37,860 bases of DNA from Nymphaea colorata (lineage: Eukaryota > Streptophyta > Magnoliopsida > Nymphaeales > Nymphaeaceae), in the NCBI RefSeq assembly GCF_008831285.2, contig NC_045146.1, forward strand, positions 14,215,289 to 14,253,148. Direction: 5' to 3'. Position numbers and translations under genes: made by a program. Shown here piece by piece: positions 11,514 through 22,743 of the stretch. The stretch's first letter is position 1. Every line of letters begins with the position of its first letter. The notes beneath the pieces were generated by a model. That model did no database searches and was not told the origin of the DNA. It saw only the letters and a list, made by a program, of their open reading frames with translations.

Positions 11514-11841
11514 GGGGTTTGACTTGGATCTGAGATCGAGATTATCTGAGATCTTAAAGTTTTTGTTTTCAGGTTGGACTCAGATCTTTAATTTCTAAAA
11601 TTTTTTGACATCTTCTGAGATGCAAGCAAGGATTTATCATGGATTTAGAGAGCGTTGATCTTAAAATCCGTGGATCTCAAGTGAGACTCCTCTTCCTTCT
11701 AACTTAAAACCGATCATTTTGAGAAACCATAGGAAATCTTAAATCTGAGTTTTCTGAATTCATAGTTTGTTAAAACCATATGAGACCCACGTTAAATTGG
11801 CCCTCAAATCTAAGATCCAGGACCATCAAACACCAAGAGGT
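11514..11841. mobile_element. MITE-like element with imperfect terminal inverted repeats
   Basis: The left end (from about 11515, GGGGTTTGACTTGGATCTGA) and the reverse complement of the right end (from about 11840, GGTGTTTGATGGTCCTGGAT) share a GTTTGA...TGGATCT...AGAT pattern over about 30 bases. The interior is AT-rich with repeated ATCT/GATC-like words (for example near 11528-11552 and 11682-11700) and has no coding frame. No clean target-site duplication is visible, so this is a degraded non-autonomous DNA-transposon candidate of unknown superfamily. Confidence 0.4.
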
Positions 11842-12670
11842 GCACCATTGAGACCGACATTTGACAAGTCATCATAGTTCCACTCTGAATATAACTTGCC
11901 ATGCATCTCGATTGGGGCTTGAACCAAGCGATCCAGGAGTTGAGTCTAGTTCAAGCTGGCTTGGCTGAGCTCAAGCTCGACTCGGCTCGTGTTTAGCTTA
12001 CCAATCCTTGCTAAACATATCGGGCTCAGTTAATTAAGCATCAGGGTCGCTCAAGAAACACGTTAAATTTGCTTTGGGAGATAAAGATGATATCTTCGCT
12101 AGTATTGGAATGGGAGAAATGTTAAGGCCATGTGCATGCGCAAGCGCAAGCGCACGCACCCACATAACACACATTTAAATCCAAAAATGATTAGCTTAAT
12201 ACATATTTTTCTATCAAATCATTCTTAAGATCATGTTTATAAAGTTATCTCGTTAAAAAATTATTAAGGAGTTCGGTTTTTGTCCATGATTTTCAAGCTT
12301 TAAACTTCTCTTTAGAACATCATAGCGACATGTTTCATTACTAAGGAAGGGATTGAAGAGACTCCATCCTACAAACATTTGTTACCTGATCTCAATTCTT
12401 AACACATTCAGATGGATATGGAAATCATTTTTCTGGGTAGTGTCTTATGAACCAACACTGAGAGTACTTGGATCGTAGAAAACATATTTACATGGAAAAT
12501 GTTTTGTAGTTATATGGTTGTCACTTATAGCTAGTTTATGAAGTGACGAATCGTTCTCGATCGTTTCTTTGGCCTGTTTTGCAGTAAATTTGGCAGCATA
12601 AGGACGAACAGTACCGACTCAATAATGGTGTAGTTTGCCGGTGCGTGTGCTTGGACCTTGTTACTCCCTA
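11842..12670. other. Intergenic, no gene recognised
   Basis: The part at 11935-12000 is rich in GAGCTC/AAGCTCGA-like words (AGCTCAAGCTCGACTCGGCT), a common low-complexity signature in plant intergenic DNA. A CGCAAG/CGCACG mini-repeat lies at about 12138-12160. No coding sequence is recognised. Confidence 0.45.
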
Positions 12671-12806
12671 ACGTGGTGTTTGATTATCGGATTTCAGGTC
12701 CATGGTTCTGATGTCCTACCATTCCCTCCAGTCTGACCTGCAATCCATGCTTTTTACAATGTAGTAGAATTCAGATTCCCTTGGACTTGAAAAATCAAAC
12801 GCAACC
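12671..12806. mobile_element. Short MITE-like element
   Basis: The left end GTGGTGTTTGATTATCGGAT (from about 12672) and the reverse complement of the right end (AGGTTGCGTTTGATTTTTCA) share a G(T/C)GTTTGATT core. The pentamer CCTAA occurs just outside the left end (about 12667-12671) and at the right end (about 12804-12808), a possible short target-site duplication. At about 136 bp with no coding frame, it resembles a miniature inverted-repeat element. The short repeat length makes this tentative. Confidence 0.35.
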
Positions 12807-15700
12807 TAAAAGAAACAAGGGGCCGGCCATGCTTCGTTCTACCACCATTAGGACCTTGCAGTGCAGCCACACAATGCATGCACCGATGGAGAAACCATAT
12901 CTGGTAAACTGTCTTCCATCCTCCCACAGCAACACACCACAGCCCACCAAAAAGGCAGACAGGTTTTTTTTCTCCACAAGACGCACTCGCGAATGGAAAC
13001 AATTATTTCGGTTTGACGCTTCACCTAATTCTGTGGCCATTCCCTTTTCATAATCTGATTGTCCTTGCTCCCTTCTGCTTCGCCTTGATGCATTCACTCG
13101 TTGGGTGCATGTCCCCTTCATCTCATCTCCGCGCCCATATTTATCTAAATATATATTTTAGTCTGTGTCGGTCACAATGATGACAGCAATTCTTTAACAT
13201 CTTTTATATTCTAGCGAGAATCCTTCCTCCCTTTTCCTAAAGTTTCTAGGCTCTCCCTAGCTGTGAAAATCGTCCTCATCCTTTCACGGACACTGTGTTT
13301 CTTGTGGCACATGGACCATGTCTGTACATAATTGAGGCCTAACGCCAATATCCAATTATTAATCTGTCAGGAGCCTGCGCGGACATCTTTCAAACTTTCG
13401 TATCTTTCTGATAATACACTGCCAAGACACTCCGCTGTTGCTTCAATTACATTCTAAATGAATATGTTAAAGACCTTAACTATTGTCTTTCAGCACTATT
13501 GATGAAGAGGAAGTCGTTTATATGAAGAGGATCATCAGCAGCATCTCTTTTGACTAGTCATTGACTGCAAAGATGGTTTTAATCGCCATAAAAATGACTG
13601 ACTTTGGTATCTAGCTGATCTCATTAACTAAACTCAAGATAATTAATTGTTGAGCTCTTCTTAAAAGTGAGGCAGATCTGGAACTCAGGTCCTTCCCCCA
13701 CCTGGTTCAGTCTCTCAAAACGTGCACCATTAAAGCACGGGGAGACAAGGTAACCTGGATTGCAGTCCTCCGTTTGCTTAATTTGCTGTGCCAACTTGGT
13801 TTCTCTTTCACGTGCTGGTGGTTGAGGCCATTGCCCAAGTGGGGCTGTAGGATATTGAAGTTTAAGCAGTTGTTTTGAACAGGAAGACCATAATTGGAGA
13901 CTGTGGAGATAAGGGTGAGTACAATAATTGGTCAATCCAACGAAACCAAAGTGCATCTAGAAGGCTTACTCTGAAGCCTAGCCCAAAGCTTTAATGGCTT
14001 CTCTTCTCCCCCCCAACCCATACTGCACATTACTGTCCATGGCCTCCCGCAGTACAGATGAGACAGTGACTCGTTCCTTTCAGTACAGAGATCAAATTCC
14101 TTGAATTTCACTTCGACCATCGTCCTCACACCAAAATTTTGCTGCTGAAAATCTGTTCAATCTCCTTATAGGATCCCAATAATATTCACTTACCAACTAA
14201 TACTTTTTGAGTAAAGATCGTGTTCCAATATTTTTTTATTGCGTGCTTAAAATGTTGAAGCATTTGGTTTGAAGTTAATAAGTTTCTCAGCTGAAATTAC
14301 ATCGATTGCAAGTTTGGTACAATAGACTTTTTGTATAACAATAATGATAGAGGAGGTGCTCTAAACTTTCTTTTTCATTAGCCATAGGTGTTTCTTTATT
14401 CACCAAACCCTATAGATATTATCTGCATGCAATTTTTTGATGTACCAGCGACTTGGTTGGCACCTTAGCACTGTTGAGACCCATTTTAGTAATGAGGAAA
14501 ATATAAACGAGCCATCTCATCCATCCTACTTGTTATGAGTTTTCACCATGATCGATCGGCTGAACAGAAGTTTCCGTTTGCCAAAAGGGTTGTGTCTTTG
14601 AGAAGTTCACACATCCCATCAAGCATATTCCTGTATGTAATATTTTATGTCTGCAAACTGTTTTTCTTTTTCCAAAGAATGTAAAGGTGATTAACATAAT
14701 GGCCTAAACTGCTGCCCTAGAGTCGATGTGACATCCCAATGTACCTCATAGAAGAGCCAAGCACACATACTGCTAAATTCACTCAATTAAACGATACATG
14801 TACAGAGAGACTTCTCCGTTCCAAACAGAGGATCTCTCAATTGGATTATGGTTCACGTTACCTCTGTCTTCCTATCGATTAATTTTTTTTCTGGCATTTT
14901 CTTAGAGTGTACGATTGAAAAGAAAGAGCGGAATTGGGATCATGGAGGATCAAATCTTTAATGAATCCGGTCGTGCATTCTCAGTTTCGATGGCCAGCAA
15001 GCCTTGTCAATATAATGATGTGACAATATCTAATGTTCATATTAGTCATGATTTCAATCATTACCTTCATACGGCGGCCTTAAGTTACTTTTAGATTTTA
15101 TATGTATCCATACAAAACTGATTTTGATATCAATAAGATGACACCTTTTCTGGTTCTTATACAAAATTTTTGATATTTTGAATGACGGAGTTGAACAAAA
15201 CATTGGTCACGAGATTTCAGCTACGACTTCCTCCTGACCTTAAGCTTTTTCCACAAGGTGGCGCTAACCACATGCATACGACACCGGAAAACATATGGTT
15301 CTACTTTCACGTTCTTTCCATGTTTCCGTCTACTTTTGCCTCTATGTTCTATCTAAATCATTGAAATCTCTGAAAACTGTTAAAACATGGGATTGCCGAG
15401 ATCTATGCATCTTTGAAATATTGTTTGTGAGACCACCTTCGTCATCAAAATTAGCGACAAAATCTAGTTCATGCAATCAAACGGGGGTCCTTGGCTTGTC
15501 GCTGCTTGGGCAAAGTTTTCCAAAAGAAAGAAAAGACTGGTTGGAATTTTCCGATCAAAACTATTGGTTTCAGAGCCCTCCCATCCTCCACCTGTTACCA
15601 AACAAGAACAGTTTTGTCTTCTTGCTTTCTTTGTTTATTTCTTTTCTTTTTTAATCTCTCGTCCGGTGACTGTAAAAACTTTTTCTGTCCAAAATATTCG
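12807..15700. other. Intergenic, no gene recognised
   Basis: Several open frames of 60-110 codons exist on both strands (for example minus 13624-13956 and 13932-14129), but none carries a motif I recognise or shows convincing splice structure. The sequence is otherwise AT-rich. Confidence 0.4.
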
Positions 15701-16660
15701 CTCCGAAGTGGGAGAGACAAAATTTGTCCCCTCCCCACTTCCTCCCCGAGGAGGAAAATCGCGAGTCAAGGGGAAGGAGGAGGAGGAGGGGAAGAATCCC
15801 GAGGGCATTTACAGCAACCAGACCTTCACGTCAACAACTCCTCGCATTTTGTGCCCCCAATGACCTTAACGCCCCTGCTTCTGCCGTTCCATGTGCTTCT
15901 CCTTGCCCGTTCCAACCTAAGGGTACGTCGGTCCTTTTCGTCTCCCACGGATGGGAGAGATGACGATGATGGTTCCACCGTTGGAACAGCGACCAGTATT
16001 GGAGGGTATTATTGTACTTTTATTGTTTCTTTTCCACCTTAATTTCGATAATGTCCGGAAAATTGGGTCGGTGGTGAAGCCGAGCGGATGGGAAGCCGAG
16101 CCGATGGAGCCGAGGGCAGAGGAGCAAAAAAGCGAAAAAGAGAGGGCGTAGTGGTCGATGGGTTGAAGAGGAGAGGGGTCGGAGCAATGATGACAAGAGA
16201 AGAGAGTAACGGCGAAAGTCTGACGGAATCTTTCTGCACGATCGTAATTTCACTCTCCGCTCCTTACCTCTAGCATTAATTGCTTCTTTCCTCCTCAACT
16301 TCCGAATTTACCCACCATCTTTCCCTTAAAGACGGGAGTAGCCACACGCGGTTAACGCATGGGAACTACAACGATAAAGACATGGATTTTACTGTCGGTA
16401 ATTTATCGGGAAAATGCAAGTGGTTTGGACCCGATCTACAAATTTTGTTTGCCCCGATCTATAAGGAGAAAGTGGGACCCACACGTCGAGCGCGTGTGCC
16501 ACGTTGAGGTGTAGAGTAGGAGGAGGATGACGGACGGATGACGTCTACGTGTCAGTTGCTTAAAGAGCGGTGGTCAAAATCCCTCTTTGACTGCGGGCCC
16601 CACAAACCATTTCCTTGGCCACCATTTTCACATCAGGCCCTGACTACGACTCGAAATTCG
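15700..16660. promoter_or_regulatory. GC-rich promoter-like island without a recognised gene
   Basis: GC content rises clearly here relative to both flanks, and overlapping open frames occur in several phases, as is usual when stop codons are depleted by GC content. The stretch 16480-16591 clusters plant cis-element cores: CACACG...CGTGTG (16480-16498), TGACGTC (16539-16545, bZIP-type), ACGTGTC (16547-16553, ABRE-like) and two W-box cores, GTCAA at 16573-16577 and TTGAC at 16587-16591. No downstream reading frame matches a known protein. It may be the promoter of an unannotated or noncoding transcript, or the relic of a lost gene. Confidence 0.3.
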
Positions 16661-19469
16661 CGGAGACCCATGACATCCGGTTTCACTTTTAAAAACAGGT
16701 CTGCCTTTTTTTTTTTATCACGATTTACTCGATTCAACGCATCTCCTCCCTCTAATTTTTTTTCATAATAAAAAATATCTTTATTAATTTTAATGAGATG
16801 GAACGCCGCATCTAGGTGGAGCACTTTCATTGTTGATGTTTCAAGATCTCGAAGCAAGAAGGATTAGAGGCATTCGTCCCCGTTTCAGACTAAACCAAAC
16901 AATATATAAATCATCCTTCAGCCAGACGAGCCCAATGAATAGAATCAGTTATATGATCAAGAGGCTTTCCTTTTTTCCTTTTTCTTGTTGTTTGAATTTT
17001 TTTAATATGGAACTTTTGACAGAGTGGCTTGTTCATATCTGGTGCTGGTCTCCACCACGACTACTGATTTCACCCGCTTAGTTGCTTGGCAGATGGGTCT
17101 CCTTTTCTTTTACTTTTCTTTTATTCTTTCCTTTCCTTTTGCCTCCATACTTGTGCTCCACGACTCGTTATTGAAAACGAGTTACAGCTTGCCTGAACAT
17201 TTCTTATGAAAATATTGTTTCAGGTTCTTTTTCTGTTTATGATTGCGGAGTTTTCTGTGTTCCATCTTGGAAGCTTCTTTTCCCCCACTCCAAGGCTTGG
17301 CTTCTTGAGACATCGAAAGGAAGCCTTTTTGCCCATGATTTCTGGTGAAACCAAACTGGTTAAGAATCTAGTTTCTCAAAGAATTCCATGTCGGTTGACA
17401 ATTAAGAATTTCATTTGGCACAAACATAAAGAGGAAGAAAAAGAAAAACCTTGGCCAGCACAGGACCATGTTGGCATTGTATAGATAAACCACCAATAGA
17501 AAGTGCTTTAGTGGTCCATTAATTAGTTCCAATTTCATGAAGCTCGAAACAGGACCATGTTTGCATCCGACCTTGCTCAAACAAGAACAACAAGAGAGAG
17601 GAAACCAAGGAAAAGAATGCGAAAGAAATGTGGGATTCGCAATTTTTTTTCATACAACTTAATTTAGTACCATGTCTTATTCTAGTTGTTATTTTGCTAC
17701 ATAACCCATCTTTTTTTCTCATGCATGTCAAGAAAAAAAAAAGTGTCATTTCTAGGCCGCCATTGAAGTTCGAACCCTGACTGTTCATCAGACAGTCGGA
17801 AGCGTGCTGCATCATGCCAACACCCTTCTGTACTCTTCATCGTTAGGGCGACAGATCCACCAGGTACTGTTAGCCCAGAACTCACCTCTGCCAGTTAACT
17901 AGATAAGGATACCAGCTTGGTTCACCAAGAATGAAGGATATGCAGTTACCAAATGAAGAGAAATATGCATAAGATGCAAAGGAATTCCAACCAAGATACT
18001 GTAGGCAATATTATAAAATGAAAACAGGATTGTCGTTCAAAAACTGAAATCCTCCGTTACAAGAAATCAAAACTGCATCGACTGAGACACCATCTACATC
18101 GATTTTCATGTTTTGAGGATCGAGGATGTAGGAGGCTAACCTCTGAACCAGATTACAGCTTATTCTCTGTGATTCATATATATGTTTCTGAATTTTCTTT
18201 AACTTGGAGGCCTCAAGGCTCAAGTCAAGGCCCACAATTATTCATTTTGTTTGAGAATATTGGCGGAAAATTTTTGTGCTTCCAGGTTCGCTCCCCCAGA
18301 TAAGTAAAATTTTCATGTCTCAGCTGTGCAAATGTTACACTTGTTGGCTAAGAGAATAGCTGCTACATGTGTGAATCGACTAAGACCTTTGATAGCAAAG
18401 TTATGTGTTTCTTTAATTTAATGCCAATATATACAAGAGAATATTTATTCCTGGCCACGACCAAAATAGGGGATTCCTGCGATCAACATTGCCGCAGCTA
18501 TGGCGATCTTTCCTGCTAACTAGAAGAATAAAAAAAAGTTGGGATTCGTTATTTGTTCCCCGAGAAAAAAAATAAAGGTTTTTGGCATGTTTAAATTTTA
18601 TTCCGTCCTGCATATATCTGTTTAGTTGCAGAGAAGCAGGACTAATTTTGGTAGAAGAAAGCCCTAGGGTATTATATTTGGAACTGCTGAAATACAAAAT
18701 TTCTTTCTTTGTGTTTTTCAATGACGACGAGCTATTCAAGGACCATAACTTAACCAAGCTGCCCTTTGTGAGAAAAATAAGGTAAAAAATCACATGATTC
18801 GGTTCTACTTTTGTATAAAGCAATTGTATGCAGGATCACAAATTTGAACCTTAATAGTGCTTCAGCAGTGGAAAATGCAGCAACATGAACCTTTATATAT
18901 TTGAAAATTTTCCAAAATATGAAAGTGCATATATGGATGAGGATTCACATGGTCTGTGAATTTTAGATGCCAGTTACAGTAAAACGTGTCTGAATGGTTT
19001 AAGTTTAGGCACATTGGTTTCTTTCGCAAATATATATTATTCTGACTCCAGCATAGGTTGGATATAAGCTTTTACGTTTATCTACTCAAGAAACGGGGCG
19101 AAAGATGGAATCTGAGATTCTGAGATCATGAATTGTTTCATGTGTGGACATGTTGGATGAGTTGGGACTGTGACTGTAAGCATCTTCATCTTGGTTCCCC
19201 AAAGATCTTTCTTTGACAACTAGCTGCCTTCTTTGCTTTTGGAAGTGATGTTAGAAATTTGAGCAAGGGAGGTTGAACAAAGGAGAAATATGTGTGAGAG
19301 GCCAAAACCCCTCCATCCCCTTCATCCCAGAGGTCCAGAGCTGCTTTGGGATTTAGATGAACTTAAAAGGAGAAATAGGCCATGGAATAAAATGGCTCAC
19401 AAAAGGTGTTGGAAAAACCCTACCACATAAGGATCCAGAATTGTCAGAAGAAAAAATTGCTACATCTTG
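16661..19469. other. Intergenic, no gene recognised
   Basis: T-rich and AT-rich sequence with short open frames only. The stretch 17095-17150 is strongly pyrimidine-rich. A possible tRNA-derived relic lies at 17725-17870 (listed separately). Nothing else supports a gene. Confidence 0.45.
17725..17870 (-). repeat. Possible tRNA-derived SINE relic
   Basis: On the minus strand a B-box-like GGGTTCGAACTTC (17777-17765) is preceded by GACTGT...ACAGTC, a stem with a 7-base loop resembling an anticodon arm. Further upstream lies TGTTGGCATGATGCAGCACG, vaguely like an A-box/D-arm. Downstream on that strand the sequence ends in a T run (17742-17731 region). The T-arm does not pair and the acceptor stem is absent, so this is not a functional tRNA. 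A diverged SINE is the best guess, with no target-site duplication found. Confidence 0.25.
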
Positions 19470-20037
19470 ATAGGATTTTTAAAGATCCAGATCAAAATTA
19501 TCAAGTTCACGATGAGTTTGCAAGGGCTTTTACAAGAATTGGAGAAGAAGTACTTGTTGATAACGATGATTATTGATTTATTTATTGGTGGACAACACAT
19601 GGACATGCTTATCATGTTTTTCATTACCTTGAGGCTGCTAGTTCAACCTACTACATCTTCATGTCGTGAGAGAAATTGAAATACATATTTATATATCCAC
19701 GATATAAAAAACAAATAATCTTAAAGCAAGCGCATATAAGATCTGATTTGTGTGCATTTTAACCTCCGGCTTCTTTCGTGGAACAAAGAAAAATATATGT
19801 AAAAGAAATATATGATTTATTGATTCAAATTCTTATCTTAATTATACTTTTTGTGTATTTAGCAATAATTATAGTTTGTTATTTGTCTAAACTAAAAATT
19901 GGGATGTAAGTGATAAGGACTTTAACTTAGAAGAAGACAGTGAGCTTGAATTTGTTAATTCAAGGTTCCATGAACCTTCTATTCCATCATCCTCTAATGT
20001 GCTGAGGCAGAGGAAGAAAAAGAGGAAGGGAATGTAA
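19470..20037 (+). pseudogene. Decayed hAT-type transposase (C-terminal dimerisation region)
   Basis: Fragments of a hAT-family transposase-like protein can be read in shifting frames. YWWTTHG (19583-19603) corresponds to the conserved WW...G of the hAT dimerisation region. QPTTSSCRERN (19644-19676) is followed by TGA at the position where the family has tryptophan (consensus SS..CERNWS). DLICVHFNLRLLSWNKEKYM (19740-19799) matches the family's DLVYVH.NLRLLSR.KEEY block and is then cut by TAA. A further frame ends with a basic tail, RQRKKKRKGM, and TAA at 20035-20037. Frameshifts and stops make it non-functional. The N-terminal BED and catalytic parts are not found. Terminus-like DNA at 20180-20262 lies just downstream. 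Confidence 0.7.
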
Positions 20038-20179
20038 TGGACATGTTTCGTTTTTAGACTCTCTTATGGGATTACATGTATGGACCAATGAACTCGAAGA
20101 CTATTTTCTTTTCGTTGAGAAGTTTGCATTATTGTGATTTTGTTTGGATTTTGTCATTTTTTGAAAAATGAAAAGTTTG

Positions 20180-20262
20180 TTGTACCCATACCCACAATTT
20201 TGAAAAATGTCATATCCAAACCCAAATCCGTATCGTACCCCCACCCATGTGACACCCATGTG
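20180..20262 (+). mobile_element. Transposon terminus-like fragment shared with the element at 24115-24474
   Basis: The string pattern TACCCATACCCACA-ATTTTGAAAA...CCCAAA...CCGTA..GTACCC-CACCCATGTGACA at 20183-20250 resembles the right end of the 24115-24474 element (24391-24473) in the same orientation. The last words (CCCATGTGACA) are repeated twice in a row here. It follows the hAT transposase relic by about 140 bases, so it could be that element's 3' terminus. This link is an inference from position and similarity. Confidence 0.5.
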
Positions 20263-21030
20263 ACATGGAACTACTTTCAACTTATATACGCATTACAGCC
20301 ACCCTGTCAAGAAAAACATTCTATAAGCCAAAACTTGAAATGTCAGCATCGATGACATGTTTCACCGTCATTTAGCCATGTACTTACTACTGGCTGCTTG
20401 TGTGAACCCAAAACAGATTAGCGTCATCGGCTGCATGCCTTATAAGAGCAATAGTAATTATCAAAGCACTCATTCAGTCCAAGTAAAGATACTTTTGCAT
20501 TGCTCATTGAGCCATGAATGGAAAGAGAATTCAGTAATTGAACCGAGTAGCGAGTACTTTCCTCTCTTTTAGAAACACTTTGCATAAAATTCAAGTTGAT
20601 TCAGCAGGGACTTAGACCAACTTCAGTAAACTGGTTGATAAATAGAGTAATTTGCTTGGCTTGATGACCTGTTTGATGGGTATCACACAAAAGTTCAGCA
20701 GCAACAAGGACCAACTAATCGAATCTGAATTCTGCTCAGGGCACGCCATTCAAATCTATCAAGGATTCAAATTCACTATGCCAACTAGTCCTCACAAGGT
20801 TCAGTTCTAAAATTTCCCATCTCAACCTGAATCTATGCGATGTGCCTCATAGATGTTATGGTGTCCGTCGGCTCAAGACCGTAGTTGTCAGACCCATCTT
20901 GTTCACATATCTATGCCAGTAAGCCAAATGCGCCTCTTCGATGTTAAGTTGGGCGTAGTTTGTCAAGAGGCAGCGCTGGCACTGGAGATAGCCATGCAAT
21001 TTTTCTATGGCAAAACAGGATTGGTGGCCA
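20263..21030. other. Intergenic, no gene recognised
   Basis: Short open frames only (for example plus 20357-20572 and 20853-21107). No motif is recognised. The region separates two mobile-element relics. Confidence 0.45.
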
Positions 21031-21038
21031 CAACCAAG

Positions 21039-21132
21039 CAGGGGCAGAGGCAGGTGCGGGCACTAGTGCCCCTTAGCCTGAATTTTCTGGGCACTAGTGC
21101 CCCTTAACCAAAATTTTCTAACTCCCCCTCTG
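21039..21132. mobile_element. 94-bp miniature hAT-type element with 8-bp target-site duplication
   Basis: The octamer CAACCAAG flanks the element exactly at 21031-21038 and 21133-21140; an 8-bp duplication is the hallmark of hAT transposons. The left end CAGGGGCAGAG and the reverse complement of the right end CAGAGGGGGAG agree at 8 of 11 positions and resemble the CAGGGGCGGAG-type ends of plant hAT elements. The interior consists of two 31-bp tandem copies (21058-21088 and 21089-21119), each starting with the palindrome GGGCACTAGTGCCC. There is no coding capacity, so it would depend on a transposase elsewhere. Confidence 0.75.
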
Positions 21133-21140
21133 CAACCAAG

Positions 21141-22743
21141 AACAAAATATCAGCAACCGCATAACCCGATCGTATTTAATACTCGAGCAAAACACAAGAA
21201 ATTTCCACGCAGCGAGAGCAAAATTCAAATCAGGAAGTCCTGGGCTTGATCCTTATCAATAGGATCTGAAGAGTATTCAATGTGTTTGCTTTGAAGTGTA
21301 AGTCTTTAATCTATCTAAAGGAACCTCATACGCCCAAGGATGCTCTGAGAGGGATAGAGGACGTCCACGTTAACACAAAAATGGGGTTTGAAGTTGTTGC
21401 AGCAAGCATGTACGAAGAAAAAAATAAGAATTTTGACAGACATTCTGGGCAGGGAAGGAGCTTCTCACTATGGTTGCTGTCTTATGATAATCTCCATTTC
21501 TTTCAAATATTGAAAATTTTGAGTTGGTGAAATGTGAACCATAGGGGGTTGAAATTGGTTCACTTCTCCAAGTTTGCTTCATTTTTGTTTTCGTTTCTCT
21601 AGGTTACCAAACATGTAACATGTACAGGGTTTTGAAGTAACCAACTGTGGGACTCAAGGGTCAAAACAATGTCGATATGTTCAGGATAGGCGCATCAAAA
21701 GGATCAAGATGAAGAAAAAAAGAAGTAAAGATTTTGAGAAGGGCACCAGGATGACTTTTATGTGGAAATATGTTAGCTTTTTGGTGGGTATAAAAATGAA
21801 CATACTTAGATTTAGATTCCTTGATTTAGACGCGTATTGTATGTCTAATTTAGGAGGCTCTACGAAAGAAATTCTAACTTAAGCATGTTCCTATTGTACT
21901 GCCAAACCTTGCGATACTTTGTAAAATTTCGTTTAATCCTTCTTCCTTTCTTCTATTTTTCTTTTTTTTTATATATAATGGAGTGATGCTCTACCAAATT
22001 TTATTATGGTTTAATCCACCAACTTTCTACATGAAAGCTTAAGAAACTGAATTATGGGAGCAATTTATCAAAACCACCACCACTAAATTTTGCTCCATGA
22101 ACATGCGGTTGGCAATATGTTCCCTGTTTTCCTAAACTTTTTTCAGGACATTTTGCCTTCTTATACAATTCATCTCATCAAAGCCTTAGAACAGATAATT
22201 CAGATGCAGCACTTCCTAGAAATTGGGTATCCTGCATTTCCTCCACTTGTTCTAAGAACAGTAAGAAAATTCTTTTGCAGAGCTAAAATTTTCAGAACTT
22301 CAAAAGTTTGTCAAGGCTGGGTTGGCATGTTTGAAATTCAAGGAAACTCTATAGATTGCTTTGGGCGCCATGAAATTTGCCCAATTTCAACACGGGCTAA
22401 TTTCAACTTCACCTCTGTCTAACCGTGTTCTAATAGCTGTTTTGTCATCATAAGACATAAGTCTGTTCTATTTGTAAAAGAAAGTTCACCATGGACTCTG
22501 TCTTTGGTAGAGAAAAGAGGCACTGTTTGTGTCCTGAAAAGATTTCTAGTTTATGAACTCGTCCAAGATCGTAGTTCATGCCCGGAAGCACGAACAAAGT
22601 CCCTGAATTTCATCTCCAAGTTATGGAGCCCAGCGAAGTCCAAATCGACAACCTGTGGCTGACATCTAGTTGGGCATGCATTCTGTAATCACTGCGTCCA
22701 TGATCGAACAGTTCCCTATCACCTTACGTTCCTGAAGAGACGA
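21141..22743. other. Intergenic, no gene recognised
   Basis: AT-rich sequence with short open frames; the longest is 110 codons at plus 22090-22422 and has no recognisable motif. The last 100-150 bases may be the former upstream region of the pseudogene that begins at 22744. Confidence 0.4.

Noticed and set aside
13624-14129. Two minus-strand open frames of 110 and 65 codons
   Set aside because: No recognisable motif, no consistent splice joining and no family match that I know; not enough to call a gene.
15491-16042. 183-codon open frame on the plus strand
   Set aside because: Low-complexity FFSF/RRGG-rich translation with competing open frames in other phases; best explained by base composition.
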